Assembly (NCBI GenBank): GCA_007922195.1
Contig: ML682003.1
Span: 6,045,694-6,109,693 of the forward strand
Source: Podocnemis expansa
Taxonomy: Eukaryota > Chordata > Testudines > Podocnemididae
Reading direction: 5' to 3'
DNA: 64,000 nt
The notes under the pieces were generated by a model that searched no databases, had not been told where the DNA came from, and worked only from the letters and a program-made list of their open reading frames with translations. Made by a program: the position numbers and the translations under genes. This document shows, piece by piece, positions 34,783 through 48,309 of the stretch (position 1 is the stretch's first letter; every line of letters starts with the position of its first letter).

Positions 34783-37124
34783 AATGGCCATTGTTAGCTG
34801 TCCCTGCCTGGAACTGCCAGGCAAAGGGCAGTGTGGCCATGGTGCCGGCTGGCTGGCGGGTGCAGTGGGGATCTTCCCTCCCCAAAGGGGTCTTTCCCAG
34901 CTGTAGAGCCACTTCAGATTTGGGCTGGCCACAGCTCTGAGGAGGGCTGTTGTGCTGAACTTGCCACAGGGCCTGTGGAGCACTGGCCCCTCCGAGGTCA
35001 AGCTCTGGCTTCAAGGGAGGTGGGGAAACCATGAAGGTCTGCACCTTGGGAGCTGCTGTAAATTCCCTTTGGTCACCCCATGCCCCTGTCCCCTGCTGCT
35101 GTGATGCGGGCAGGCTGTGGAGAGAGAGAGAAGCAGATGCCTGTTGCTCCCAGGTCCGTCCAGGGGATTCCTGATGAACGCCCAGCTCGGGGACTCTGGG
35201 GAGCTGGGGGACAGCTGGCTCCTGGAGCATCGCTCACTGAGGCAGTGTGCCCCTGTGTGCTGGCTGCTTCGAGGTCCCAGAGAGGTGTGTCGTGCGTGTC
35301 CCATCCCACCCCCTTCCACTCTAGCCACAAAGGCGGAGCACCACAGGGAAGCAAGGGTGCCTGCGTCCCTGAGGGGAGTGGCTCCCAAGGTGTCAAGAAT
35401 GGAAAAGTCCAAGTGCTGTCAAAGCCAAAAATGGAGCCTGCCAAAATGAACACTTGATTTGGGTTTGTGGGAGCCAAAGCCAGAAAGCGGAGGAATCTTG
35501 GATCCAGGCAGGGAAACTCTCTCCTGCCGGCAGTAAATCAGCCGGGGAAGGAGGGAGGGGAGCTGGGCCGCAGGGGCACCAGCTGCTGGTGTCTAGGAAG
35601 CGGGGAGCTGGGGGTGGAGGCTGGCAGGGGCTGAGCAGTGGTTGCTCCCAGGCTGCCCCATGGGAATGGGGGTGAGTGGGGATGTTCAGGAAGGACGCAG
35701 GCAGTCCTAGCACTGAGGAACCCCTGTTCCCTTGGCGGTGCTATCTGCACTTTGTAGCAGCCTCCCTGAGTGTCCGTGGGTGTAAAGGGCACCAAGGAAG
35801 GACCTGGGAATTTGCTGATGGGGCGCCTGAATTGAACCGTGTGGCTGGGAACTGGCTCTCCCCCACTAAGTGGAGCGAACCTTAGCTTGGATTCAGATGC
35901 TTTTGTGCATCATGATAATCCACGTCTGCTGCAGTTTGGGCAATTTAAGTTTTTAATTTTAGCTTTGTGTTTACCAGCAACTTTCTAAATGTGAGCCAGG
36001 ACATCCATCTGCCTGGGTTTGTGGAGAGCCTGAATCAATAATGCATGGGGTGTGGCCTGTCGTGATCTCTGTGGCAAGGCTTGCTCTGAAATCTGATGGC
36101 AACAGGCTAAAGGGCAGCATTCCTTATCTGGCCACCACTTGCGTAGCCCTAGCACAGGGCAGTGAGCAGAGGTCTGGTGAAGGGGTGGCGGCCGGGGCTG
36201 AGCAAGGAGTAACTCGGAAAGGAATTCCTTGAAGATGGCACCAGCTGTGAGGGCAAGTTGTTGTGAGCAATTGTGCATCCCTTGAGGGGTTAACTTCCTG
36301 GTACGTGGCCCTGGCCATGCTGGCCTGAAGGATAGGCAGAGACCATAACTAAGAGGCCTTCAGTAGGTCCCATTGTGAGGGGGTGAGACCCTAACTTTTG
36401 GTGCTGTCCGTAGCTTTCTGCAAAGAGCTTGCATGTGCCTGACACTTGGTGTAGCTGGTCCCATCACCACAAGCTCAGAGCCCATCGGGAAGAGGGGGTT
36501 AGCCCGCCCCCCAGCCCAGCCCCGAGGCCCCACCGCCTGTCCAGGTGCAGGGTGAAATGCACCGACAGGAAGGCCCTGACAGCTGGGTTTGCTAAAGAAA
36601 ACAACCCTCTATAAATCAGCCCTGGCTGTGGCTGGGGGAGGGCACCAAAGCAACCCCTGCCTTCCCTGCCCTTGGCTGGGAAGAGAGGAAGCAAGTGAGC
36701 TCTTTCCCCCTCATTAACCGCCTCGGAGTTTCCTGTGTGCGCTGGGCCATCCCAGCTGATTGCCCTGCCACCCCCCCCGGTCCCTGGGTTCGTGGCCCGC
36801 GGAGCCCGCTTGCAGCACGAAACAGTGGAGCTGGGTATCAGCCCAGTCAGGTCTGGGGCTGCAAGAGCTGGTGGCCAGGGCCGTAAAGCCAGAGACCGGC
36901 CTTTTGCTCTGAGGGACTGCTTCCCCTTGCGCCGGCCTGTTCGGCTGCCATGCTGGGGCCCTGGGGCTGCAGTGGGGGGCCTTCCTCATGCTGCTGGAGC
37001 CAGCGCTGGACCCAGGAGGGCAGGCACCTGCCTCATCATGGGCATGGGCTTGGAGAGCTCGACCCATGCCTGGCAGGTTGGGCATCCGTGGTGATCAGCC
37101 AGGCTGGTCAGAGAAGCAGCTCCG

Positions 37125-37265
37125 TCTCTCGGTCTCCTTAACCTTAGACTGCCAGAAGCTGGGGCTACACGAGGGGGTGGATGGCTCCCTCAGCGACAGC
37201 CCAGTTCTGTCCAGTCCCTCTTAGGCACCTGGCATGAGCCACGTCAGAGCCAGGGCCATTAGCAG
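37125..37265 (+). mobile_element. CR1 LINE 3' UTR fragment
   Basis: gactgccagaagctggggctac, ggtggatggctccctc, cccagttctgtccagtccctc and gcacctggcatgagcca match the same CR1 3' UTR block seen at 14.7 kb and 33.4 kb. Confidence 0.75.
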
Positions 37266-37947
37266 GACGGATCTTTGCTCTGACTCTGGCCGGCTGTTCT
37301 CACATAATGGGAAGATTACTGTGTCAGGTGTGGCTGCCATGGGCGATGTCCAGATGTAGCTCAGCCTGCGCCCGGTGGAGCAGATAGACGGGTCTCGCCC
37401 CTTGGAGGTTCCAGCTGGGGTCAGTGAAGCCACGAGTGCCGGGCTGTCCCTCCATACCGGTGCTGAGAGGGTTCACTGAGGACCGTGTCACCTGTAAGGG
37501 GTGTCCAGAGTCTTACAGGCCTGCCTCCTATCTCTTCTTGCACTCTGTCTTTTTCTGCCTTCCTGGCAGCTGTGCAAGGTAGTCTCCTGCCCAGGCTGGG
37601 GCACCGTGCACTGCTGTCCTACCACAGCTGCCCTGGCCTGCTCACCTTGCTGCAGGCTCTGGGTCAGTCCCTAGTGCCCAGCGTGAGCAGGGGTTGGGCC
37701 TCACATCCGTCTGTGCAGAGCCTGCTTTGTCAAACCCACCTGTGCTGCTTCCTGGTTGGTAGCTCGGGTGCCTTGCTGCAGGGTGCATGAGGCACTTTGT
37801 GCCCTGTCTTGGGTTCAGCACAGCTTCCAGCAAGGTCTGCCCTGTGAGCAGTCGCCCCTCTCCCAGGTGTTCTCCTCCTACGTACCATGCTGCCTTTCCG
37901 CCAAAGCGTTTACAGCCTTGCCTTGCAATGCCACCTTGTGAGCTCAG

Positions 37948-38084
37948 ATGGTGTGATCCCTTTTCCAGAGAGGGAAAACTGAGGCACAGGTCGACATGAC
38001 CTGCCCAAGGTCACCAGAGAGTCAGTGTCAAAGCTGGCAGCAGAGCGCAGGAACCGCAGAGCCCTGCTCTAAGCACTAGACTCC
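37948..38084 (-). repeat. MIR SINE, reverse orientation
   Basis: The complement of the MIR consensus is clear: gagagggaaaactgaggcacagg, cctgcccaaggtcacc, gcagcagagcgcaggaaccgcagagccctgctctaagcactagac. MIR is an ancient amniote-wide tRNA-derived CORE-SINE. Confidence 0.85.
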
Positions 38085-38155
38085 AGTGTTGGCCCTTTGG
38101 AATCTGGATTGACAGTGGCTTTAACACACCAGCCAAGGGTTTGGGGAGGTGTGCC

Positions 38156-38248
38156 CCCTATGACCCCTGCTCCTGCTTGCTTGCTTACATTTCTCCTTCT
38201 TCTTCTCCCTATGACCCCTGCTCCTTGCTTGCGCTTCTTCTTCTCCCA
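38156..38248. repeat. 51-bp tandem duplication
   Basis: ccctatgacccctgctcc followed by ttgcttgc and a cttcttcttct tract starts at 38156 and again at 38207. The second copy is shortened. Confidence 0.8.
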
Positions 38249-40559
38249 CAGCCCCTTCCCCAATTGGAGCTGACGTGCGCTATTTGTCAGAGATAAAAAA
38301 TAGTGGCGGAGGAATGGAAAGACAGGAGGCACAGGAAGGCAGTTTGGTAGTTAGAGACAGAGGAACAGAATTAACGTGCAGTGGGGGATTTGGAGGGAAC
38401 ACTGCATGCATTGTAATCTGATAGGGGCAGGGGAAAAAAGAGAGACCGAGAGAGAGAGACTGACCCCGAAGCCCCCGGAGAGAAGCGGGGAGAGTAGAAA
38501 TGAGGAGAGAGTGAAGGATTCCAGAGGTGGACTGGCTTCCTCTTTCACCAGACAGACACGAGGGAGACGGGCAAGGAGCCAGGGCTGTACCTGCACTTCC
38601 AATCTGAGCCACTCACAGCTGGAGCTACTTTGGAGGGGAAAGGGGAGGCGGGAGGGGTGCTCCAGCCCAAGAAACCACGCAGGCCAAGCCAGAAGCAATT
38701 GGTGCTGTCGAGGGGAGAGGCCTGCTTTTCAAACAATGGGATTAAAGCGGCAAATGCAGCCTGGGGCGAAAGGGGCGCATCCCTCCTGGGTGCCCGCAGC
38801 GCCCTGCTGCAGTCCCATTGCTGGGCCCTTGCTCTCAGCCAGCAGAAGTTGACAGACTGTGCCCCTCTCGGTGTCCCGGGCCAGTGCTGGTGCTGGGGCG
38901 TTCCACCCAGCAGGCATTGTGGGTGAGAGCCAGGCTGTGGGGAGGGAGGGAGGGAGGAAAGAACCTTGCAGCAGCTAAATTGGGAAGAAAGGGCTGCCAG
39001 GCTCCTACCAGGGGGTCACACGTGTTTCCTTGCAGCACCCTGTGTGGCATCGTGTGGCGAGTGCAGTCCCTGTGCCTGGGACATTTGTGGGCAGGCAGGC
39101 GATAGCGGAGGGCTTGCCTGCTGCTGCACATGCCAGGGAAGGGTAGCTAGCCTGCAGCCGCAGCAGGGGCTGTGGGCCTGGCCTGGCGGATGGCACTATG
39201 CAGCTCCTGGCTTGCCCCTGTGGAGCCGTTAGCCATGTGATCTCAGAAGTGCTGATGGAGGACGTCACCACAGTGGTGCGAGGAGGGTATGGGACTCTCC
39301 TCGTGCAGCGAGCAGAAACGAAGGGCTTGAAGCTGGCTCCTGTGTGGACAAAGGATGCAGTTGGGATAAATTCCTCCACAACACCAGGACCAGGGAGATG
39401 AAATTCACAGGTGGTCCAAGGCTCCCTCTGGCTTCTACTACATGTTTCCTTTATGTCTGCCTTCCCCCACGGCACCTGGGTCTTGTGGTCCCTTCCAGTC
39501 CTGTGGTTCTCTGATTTCACTCGTGGCCTTTCAAGGATCGATAGTGACACACAGTGCCCACCACTGCTTGCTCCATTTTCAGTACTGTGGGGTGAAACCC
39601 AAGCTCTGCTGCGCTTCTCTCCTGGCTGAAACTTGCCCAGGGAGCTGCATGGTGATTTCAGAGGAAATGATAGTTCTCTGAAAAGCTGCCACCAGCAGAT
39701 CTAGGCTTGCAGCTTTGAGCAGCAGAGGCTAAGGGGGGGCCATCGAGTCAGCATCTTGGTCTTTCCAAAGCCCCTGGTGCCTCTCCTTGCGCTAAGGGAC
39801 CCCTACTGAGATGACAGATCCTTTCAATGGGTCCTGGGCGGCTCTTAGCTAATGGTCATGACACATGGGTTTCTAAGCCAGGTTCAGAGAACCCTGGGAA
39901 GGAGAATCTGTGCTGACCTATGTTCAAAACTTGCTTTATGAACTGGATCTGCAGGCTGACAGTGGGATTTCAGTCTTGCATGTACACATTGCATTCAAAC
40001 CAAGAACTTGGCAATAAGAAGCAGCCAGACCCACTGCAGCTTCTGCCTTACAAACAGGCATGCACAGAGTAACCAGCTGTATGGGAAAGGAGAGAGGTCA
40101 GAAAGCCTCCAAAGACTATGGAGGAACCTGGTAGGGTATAAACTGGTCCGTCCCCGTCTAGTGGGTTTGTGATTTGGAGGGGATTGGAGGCATAAGCCAG
40201 GCATTGCACGTGTCTGATCATGCTTTGCACACAGAAGGGGTTTGGTGGTTGATTTCAGCTTTAGCAAGATGATGGATCTTGTCTCTGTTAGGGCTCCTGG
40301 GCACTCGGGATGGAGCCAGAGAGCTGTCGTGGGTAGAACAGGAGGAAATCATGATGCCATGGGTATTTGAGATGATGTTTCTGGTGGCTGGACTGACCAC
40401 AGGGCAAAGGGAGTGTCCTGCCTGTGTCCAGTCCTACCTTCATCTGGAGCTGATCCAAATCTCTCCTCCTGGGAGGCATCCGAGTGACTAGCCCTGGTTC
40501 GGAATGGTGGAGACGCAGCCCCTGTGAAACTGGCTGGGCACAGCCCCCCTTCCCCAGCC

Positions 40560-40745
40560 ATCTGTGGGTTCCTGGAGGATTAAGAGGAGGAAATCTGGAA
40601 TTGGGTTACTCTCAATATTGAACCTGCCATTACAGCGTGTTTTATTTTGTTCTATTCCGAATGGATTGGCTGCAGCCTCTTTTTTAGCCCTTAATGGCTT
40701 GGCTTTGAGAATTTCCTTCAAAATTACACCACTGGCTTCCTGTGT
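40560..40745. promoter_or_regulatory. Candidate conserved non-coding element
   Basis: A non-repetitive, balanced-composition block (gggttactctcaatattgaacc, cattacagcgtgttttatt, gaatggattggctgcagcc) unlike the GC-rich surroundings and with no transposon signature. It has the look of a constrained non-coding element. Conservation cannot be tested here. Confidence 0.2.
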
Positions 40746-42334
40746 TTAGAGCTCCCTGGAGCCCTGCAGACTTGTGGAAGGGTCGGGGGAAACTGATCCC
40801 CGGAGCTGAGCTGGAGGGTTGGAATGGCGCTGCATGTGTGTGTGTTTGGGCTTTCTTGTTTTCCCTTTCGAATGTTTCACTCACCCCACAGGGGCTAGGC
40901 TTGAGCACGCGTAAACAGAGATCCTGCCCAGCGCATGTGTTTGCCTAGGAGAAAATCCTGCCGTTCCCCTGCCTGGCTGGAGCCAGAGGGAGGAAGAAGC
41001 CAGAGGCCCAAGGGATTTCCAGTTCCTTGCTGAAGATACAAGAGCACAGACTCCCCAGGCACCACTGTGCAGTGATATTGCTGCGGCTCTGGTTGGCCAC
41101 CCGCTCTGATGAATTCATCATGCTCTTCCCGCAGCCATGTGTGGCTGTGCTGGTGGCCTAGATAAGGAACAGGCAGGTGGGAGAGCAGGGCACTGGCCCT
41201 CTGCCCTAGGACAAGGCAGAGAGATGTTGGACTAATTGCCCTTTGAAGTCTGGCCTGAAAGTAGGCAGGCAAGATCCAGTCTTCCTACCCTCGCCATCCA
41301 GTTTCCCCACCCGCCAGTACCAACTTGGCTACAGGGTACCAAGCTGAGTGGCCTCTTATCATGCTGAAACCCACCTGTGCAGAAATCCCTGCAGCAGACG
41401 AGCTGGATCTGTAACCATGTGTGCCTCTTCACTCTGGCCCCCCTGCCCTTTCTCTCCCACTTGTCCCTTGCCTTGTAGCCTACATGTTCACACGCATGTG
41501 CAGTGGCCCTTCTCTTGAAACACTGCAGGCGGACCGTGATGTCAGGGCTTCTGGAGGTTCTGCCAGGCTCCGTCCCCGCCAGGCTCAAGAAGTGCTGCAA
41601 GAAACCTTTGCAGAGAACGTCTTGAGCCGGTGGTGGTGACTGAACCAGACCTTCCACATGTGTTTTCCTTGCAGTGTTTTGGACTGTGTCACCGGTGCTG
41701 TTTCCACAGCAAGCCGTGGGCATTATGGCTGCCCACAGTGACCCAGTCTGCTGAACTGCGTTCCGAGGCTCCCCCAAAGTCCTGCTTGAGCAGAACTGCT
41801 GGCCACTGTGAGATTGTGTGTGCTGGCTTCTCTCCCTGGGTTAAAGTGGCAGACATATAAGTAATTAAAGGTGAATGAATAACACAATGAGTCTTCTCCT
41901 AAGGTATCTCTGCTATATATTTATATTGCATGCTTTGGACTAATACTCTCACACCCTGTTGACCGGATGAGAGAGATGTCTGATCCCTCAATGCTGCCAT
42001 GGATGGGTGGTACTGGACCTAAGGGCTATAAAGCTGAGTAAGGCTAGACCTACCAGAAATACTTAAGTGTCTTAGAGGAAGTTCCTAAAAGACCAGAGGA
42101 GTAACTCAGAGGAGTCGTAGTTGATGAACACACCCTGGGCAATGCTATTTGCCCTTTCTGTACCCTGAGCATTATGGAGCCTCCTTCCAAGCCCAGACTT
42201 AGCCTTTCCACCCACAAATTCTCAGGGTAAATCTTTCCTATGGGAGGGTGGGTTCTTGCTTATTAATGAGATGTTAATGACATATCTGTCTCCTTTCCAG
42301 ATTCCAAAGCGGTCAGCTGGGTTAGTTTAGATCA

Positions 42335-43850
42335 GCAAAACAAACAGGGAGTCCGGGGGCACTTTAAAGACTAACAAATTTATTATTTCATGAGCTTTCA
42401 ATGGAGAATGTCCTACTTCATCAGATGCTTTGAAGATGGGGGAATTTAGAGAACTGGAGGAAATAAATGCAGGGATGCGTAAGTCATGGGATTAGGTCAC
42501 ACTGTAATAGCAAATCAAAGCACTTGTTAAGATTCAAACACTGGGGAACAACATATAGAGGAAAATGAGGTCAAATCACCTGTTGTGATGAGAGAACCAA
42601 CAGAAATCCCTATTTAACAGAAATCCCTATTTAACCCTAACTTGATGGTATCAAATCTGCATATGAATTCAATCTCTGCCGTATCTCTTTGAAGCTTTGG
42701 TTTGTAATAAGTTTGCTTAGGTACGGCTATTAATGTACTATCAATGGAGTGATCAGGGAGATTGAAATATTCCCCCACTGGTTTTTAAATGTGGTGATTT
42801 GTGATGTCAGACTTGTGTCCATTTATGGTTTTGCACAGAGAGTGTCCTGTTTGTCCAATGTATAAGGCAGAGGGGCATTTCTGGCACATGATGGCATAAA
42901 TCATATTGGTGGATGAGCAAGTGAATGAGCCTTTCATGGAGTGGCTGCTTTGATTAGGTCCCGTGGTGGTGTCTTTTGTGCAGATACATGGGCAAAGCTG
43001 GCAGCATGCTTTGTTGCAGGGGTATGTGCCTGCTTTAATGGTTCTGTTAAGTAGTTGCTGGTAAGTATCCATTTAAGGTTGGGGGGCTGTCTGTAAACGA
43101 GGAGATGTTTGTCTCCCAAGGCCTGAGAGAGTGAGGGATCATCTTATAAAATAGGCTGTAGATCCCTGAGGATGTGCTGTAGAGGTCTGACTTGGAAGAC
43201 TAGAGGCATCTGTTGTTTTCTTTCTTGGGCTTCTCCTGCAGTAGTTGACTTCGGGGTACCCGCCTGGCTCTGTCAATCTGTTTCTTGACTTCTGCAGCTG
43301 GATACTGTAGTTTTAAAAATGCTTGATAGAGATCCTGAAATTGTCTGTCTGTGTCTGAGGGATCAGAGCAAACACAGTTATATCTTAGGGTTTGGCAATA
43401 GACAACTGATTGAGTGGTATGGCCTGGGTGGAAGCTGAAGGGATGTAGGTAATTATATTGGTCTGTAGGATTTTAGTATAAGGTGGCATTTGTGTCCATC
43501 ACTAAATTGTACTGTAGTGTCCAGGAAGTGGATCTCCCATGTGGACAGTCCAGGCTAAGGTTGATGACAGAATATTCTTCACGGCTATTGTTATTTCTGG
43601 CCCTTTTGGTGCGGTTTGCAGTGCACTTCTGAACTTTCTGTGGCCATGAACTGGACAGCCTCCCCCATCCTGCTTTGATGCCTCCTGACAGCCAGAGGTG
43701 ATAAAGTCATAACCATGTCTGTAAGCTTCTTGTTCCTTCTCCGGGCCAAGAGTCCTGAACATACATATACATAGTTGTCATGGGGATGTGGCCTGCAGGC
43801 TCTTGTGTTCCAGCATTACCGATTTACATAGATCTATGATTTTGTCATCA
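42335..43850 (-). mobile_element. Penelope-like retroelement with GIY-YIG endonuclease remnant
   Basis: On the minus strand the frame at 43072-42785 reads SFTCSSTNMIYAIMCQKC, then ALYIGQTG and NGHKSDITNHH. These are the GIY-YIG endonuclease signatures of Penelope-like elements, where the Tyr of the IYAI block and the YIG of YIGQTG form the core. Just upstream are a conserved PPNL segment and Cys-rich blocks. Between 43120 and 43560 the C-terminal part of the polyprotein is recognisable only with frameshifts. No intact RT core was found. The 3' tail at 42335-42425 matches the fragment at 4.36 kb. It is a dead, 5'-truncated copy. Confidence 0.85.
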
Positions 43851-46726
43851 TTAAACAAACACGTAGCGCTGTAAGGAAGCCTTGGTCTGTGCAAAGAAGC
43901 AGGCTAGTTTTGCAGGCTGCAGTTTCCCTGGCGTGTATGTGGGTCTCTCCAAGAACTGGGGAACAAGGTCCGTACTCCTTGGCAGGCCTTCCCTGCCGTG
44001 ACTTTTGGAGTGTCCCTTTGGAGTTGCTTTGGGAAGCACTAGCCTCTCTGTGGTTCAGTCATTTGGATCAGCTCTCCTTGTGCATCCACACTGTGTGGCT
44101 GCTCTTGCGTGCAGCTCTGGGGGAGTCCCCTCCCTGGCCTGGGCCAGCCCCTCTGAGCCACTGGGATGGCAGGTGCAGACTGGGTCTGCTGGGATGCTCC
44201 TTGCTGTTGGGGCTCTAAGATCAGCTGGTGTGAAGCGGCCTGGGGGCACCCTGGTTGGACACTAGAGTCCACTGAGGATGTGGGAGATCAGCTGGGGAAA
44301 GGGGTGTGGAGGAGGGAGGGGTCTGCTGCTCCCCGTGGCCCCAACCACCTGCCTAGCGTGAAGGGCTGCAGCCCCCCAGGGCAGCTGTCTCCGCAGCAGC
44401 CGCCAGGAAGGTGGGTTTAAAGAGCTTTGCCCTTTCTTCTGGAACACCTTTGAAGGCTCTGGTAGCTAACCTGTAATTGTCACCTGCCTGGTTTTAACAG
44501 CCTCCAGCCCGAACACAGCTGGCAGTGGCCTAGGCGGGGCTGGCTCTGGGGAGGTGTGCGTGTATAGAAGTGATTGGAAGCAGATTCAGTCTAATGCCAC
44601 AAGTGAGGGGATGGGAGGGGGGTCCGCTTGAAACGCAGCTGGATTTCTAAGGCTCTTAGGAGCTTGCAAGTGAGTCCTGCCTGTTTCCCGCCGTGCAAGG
44701 GATGGGGGGCACTTATTCAGAGTTAAACTAATCCCCACACCCCCTCTGATGGCAAATGCTCAGTGACTCCTGTTCATTTCCATCCGCCCTGTCTGGACCT
44801 GGGTGGGTAGATTCAGAGCTGTAGCTGGAGGGCTTGGGAGGGAAAAAGATGAAGAAGGGTTGCAGGCAGCGGAGGAGCATAGCAGTGGCTGCTCAGTCCA
44901 GCCGCTGGTAGGAGATGGATCCTTGGGCGATCATCTGGGCTAACAAGTATGAAAGTGCCATAAAGCTGGCTGCTGGCAGCAGGCCCAGCATCTCTGCTGT
45001 TGGTTGGCAGATCACTGCAGAGACGTCCAGCGCCCTGGGGAACAGTGGGGGTCAGCGGGCTGGGGGAGTGAGGCACAGACAGAAATCTCAGGCGGGAGAA
45101 TTGACGATGGTTTTGTCTCAGGTTGCTACTGGTGCTTGGGCGTCCCTAATTCACACCAGATCTGAGCGCTAGATGCTGTTACTGCTGCGGCTGCTATTTA
45201 TTAATGCTGAGTGGCACTGAGGAGACCAGGCTGAGCCATTTTGTTTAAACCCCTTTGCCTGTGGAAGGCTGCCCTGTTGTCTCAGCCATGCCCCATCATT
45301 CAAATTCCCACTACCTGTCCAGGACTCACTGTGGGTTTGTTTTCCTCACCAAGCTGGCTGTTGGGATATTTAAAGCACCAAGGCCTTGACCCAGAGAGAT
45401 GCTGAGTCGCTTGCAGGGTTGGCTAAATATGTGCCAAATACAGCCTGTCCAGCAGAGTGAGAGCTCCTACTCTCTGGGTGCCAGCAGTGCTGACAAAAAA
45501 TAGTTGGATTGGTCCTGCTTTGAGCAGGGGTTGGACAGCTGGTCCTGCAATCCTGTCCAACCCTCCTCTTCTAGGTTCTGTGGCAATGTGGAAGGCAGAG
45601 GGGACACACCATCCTTGCCCCAAGGATTTTGACAAGTCTTGTGCTCGAGTGGGTGAAAGAGAGAGAAAACTTAGGGCTAAAAGCTCTTTTGGGGGGTTAA
45701 ATATGCAGGTGTACCCTCTTCCTCCCATCCCTCAGCCTCTCTGACATGCGCTACCTCGAGCTGCACTGAGCTATTTGTAACTTGCGCCCTTCTAGAGAGA
45801 GTCGGGAGTATACTGCTACCCCACCTATGTGATGATATAGCCAAGCGACAGGGTCAAGTAGTTTGGAGGTTGATTTTTATTAAGTGCTGTAAAATCTACA
45901 TGCTTGCTTGGATTGTCTTGAAAAATTATACTGTGTTTCATGGAGATGTAGGCTGAGGCTAGTGGGTCCAAAACTGGGGGCATCTGCACTAGGATTCCCA
46001 ATCAAAAGCCCTCCAGCAGAAATCAGCTGTTGACAACATCGTCAGATGTTTGTAATGGTAGATCTCTTTTGTTTGCACTCACCTAGAGCTCCAACTCTGG
46101 CTCAAACCCTCCCCAAACTGATCTCAAACACTTTCAAGTTCTCTCAGGTAAGCACGTGGCCCCCAGGACCGCTGTGGGAGAGCAATGTTGAAGAGGAAGC
46201 TATTCGCAGTGGAGTTTATAATTTCAGGTCAGCCTGAGTCAAGCTGACAGGCCTAAAGGAGTGAAATATGCATGTACGGCAAGGCCAGGGCTCTGCTGAG
46301 GCAAAAGGTTTTGCAGACCCTCTGGTATTGTCGTAACTGGGTGGCTCAAGGTGACAAGCTGAGGTCCTTGGCCTTGAACCGCACCCAGTGCTGCAATTTC
46401 GAGCCACCCATGGCAGCTTTCAAAGCATGCGTGTTGTGTGTCACCTTTGCTCTCTTCCTGCAAAGAGCCAGCAGCTCCTGCTGGAATTTTTGCCCTGAAC
46501 CATTGTCTCTGATTTGTGTGGAATTGTGACATGATCTGTGTCCACACACCGGTTTGACTTCACAAGTGTGATCAAGGCAGCCAATGTAGAAAACAAAGGG
46601 CTGTAGTAAACTGCTAGGTAAGGATATTGCGACCCACTCTTCACACATTTCCTGAACAATGGTACTGAGTGCCACCAAGGGAAGCAGATTGCTGGGCTGT
46701 TGGGTCCAGGGTTCCTGGGGTGCAGT

Positions 46727-47310
46727 CATAGAATCCTAGGGTTGGAAGGGACCTCACAGGTCATCTAGTCCAACCCCCTGCCAGAGGCAGGACCACTCCC
46801 ACTAAACCATCCCAGTCATGGTTTTATCCAGCCGGGCCTTAAACACCTCCAAAGATGGAGACTCCACCACCTCCCTTGGCAGCTCATTCCAAGGCTTCAC
46901 CACTCGCCTAGTAAAAAAGCTTTTTCTAATATCCAGCCTCAACCTCCCTAACCGCAACTTGAGACCATTGCTCCTTGTTCTGTCCTCTGTTACTACCGAG
47001 AACAGTTGAGCTCCATCTTCCCTGGAGCATCCCTTCTAGCAGTTGAAGGTTGCTATCAAATCCCCCCTCAATCTTCTCTTCTGCAGACTAAATAAGCCTA
47101 ATGCTTTCATTCTTTCCTCAAAGGGCTTGTGCTCCAGCCCTTTTATCATTTTGGTTGCCCTCCTCTGAACTCTCTCTAGCATGTCCCTGTCCTTTTTTTT
47201 TAGTGGGGAGCCCAAAACTGAACACAGTATTCTAGATGTGGCCTCACCAGTGCAGAATAGAGGGGAATGATCACATCCCTTGATCTGCTGGTAACACTTC
47301 TTTTGATGCA
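46727..47310 (-). mobile_element. CR1 LINE 3' half, reverse orientation
   Basis: Near-consensus CR1 read backwards: tagaatcctagggttggaagg, catctagtccaaccccctgcc, gatggagactccaccacctcc, and up to gatgtggcctcaccagtgc. The minus-strand frame 47374-47036 contains [20 protein letters not shown] and [17 protein letters not shown], the C-terminus of CR1 reverse transcriptase. It looks younger than the other CR1 copies here, with few indels. Confidence 0.95.
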
Positions 47311-48309
47311 AGTCCCCTATAACATTTTCAGATCTGGGGAGCAGAGTGAAGGGTGTGGGGTGCCAGCACAGCAAGGGGATGTTGGAGCGGTGGGGGGTGG
47401 CTCTGCACAGCTCTTGAGCGGCCAGAGCATCCCCAGACAGTTTTTGAAAACCCCACTCAGTGTCTGGAGTGATGCCCAGGCTCTAGGCCCCGTGGACTCT
47501 GTGACTGGCCCATGGTGACACGGGAAGGCTGTAGTGGAGTGCAGGCTTGAGCCAAGGTTTCCTTTGGTCCTAGATTAGGGCCAGCACCACTGGACCTTGC
47601 TTCCTCCTGTGATGACAAACTGGCTTTTCACAGATGCTTGGACAAATGGGGGCCCAAGAGACCTGGCTGGAAATGGTCAGGCAGAGATGTGGCTCCTGCC
47701 CTGACAGTGATGGACAGTGGCTGGCGGGGGAGTGTGTGCATACCAGGAAAAGAATTACAGGAATGACTTTGCCTTTATGAAGGGCTGGGCCATTTCCCTG
47801 GCGCTGGCCCAGCTTGGCGCTTGCTCCAGTGTTTTCTCTCCAGCGTGTCTGAGAGTGGTGGCAGATAACTTTTGGTGGATAACTTTGCCCATGGGGATTC
47901 GTGATCTCCCTAAGTGTCTTCATGAGGCCCCATGAAAGAGAGCCTTGGCTTCCGACAGCAGGCGAGTGGTGCTCATGCTCATCATCACAGCCATTGCACT
48001 CCTGCCATCCCCATGTGCCTGCAATAAATCAGCTCCCAGAGGAGCAGCAGATGGTGCCAGCGGAGCCCAGCCAAGACCAGAGTGATGGCCACAGAGTAAT
48101 GTTTAAACAACTGTCCCAAACATTGTCTCTGGCTTCCACTGAAGGCATGCAGGCCCTGTTTGGTGCAGTGATGGGCAGTCCTGCAATCCTGCTTGACTTC
48201 TCGCTAAGAGAGTCTAAGAATGCCTTTCTTCACCCCCAGCTTGCTAGGGAACCGTGTCCCTCCCTCCAGGCTGCATGGCCGAACTTCACCACTGCAGGAG
48301 CTGGAAGTG

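Noticed and set aside
42785..43119. Host GIY-YIG nuclease gene
   Set aside because: The motifs and the tail match Penelope-like elements, and the upstream frame is broken.
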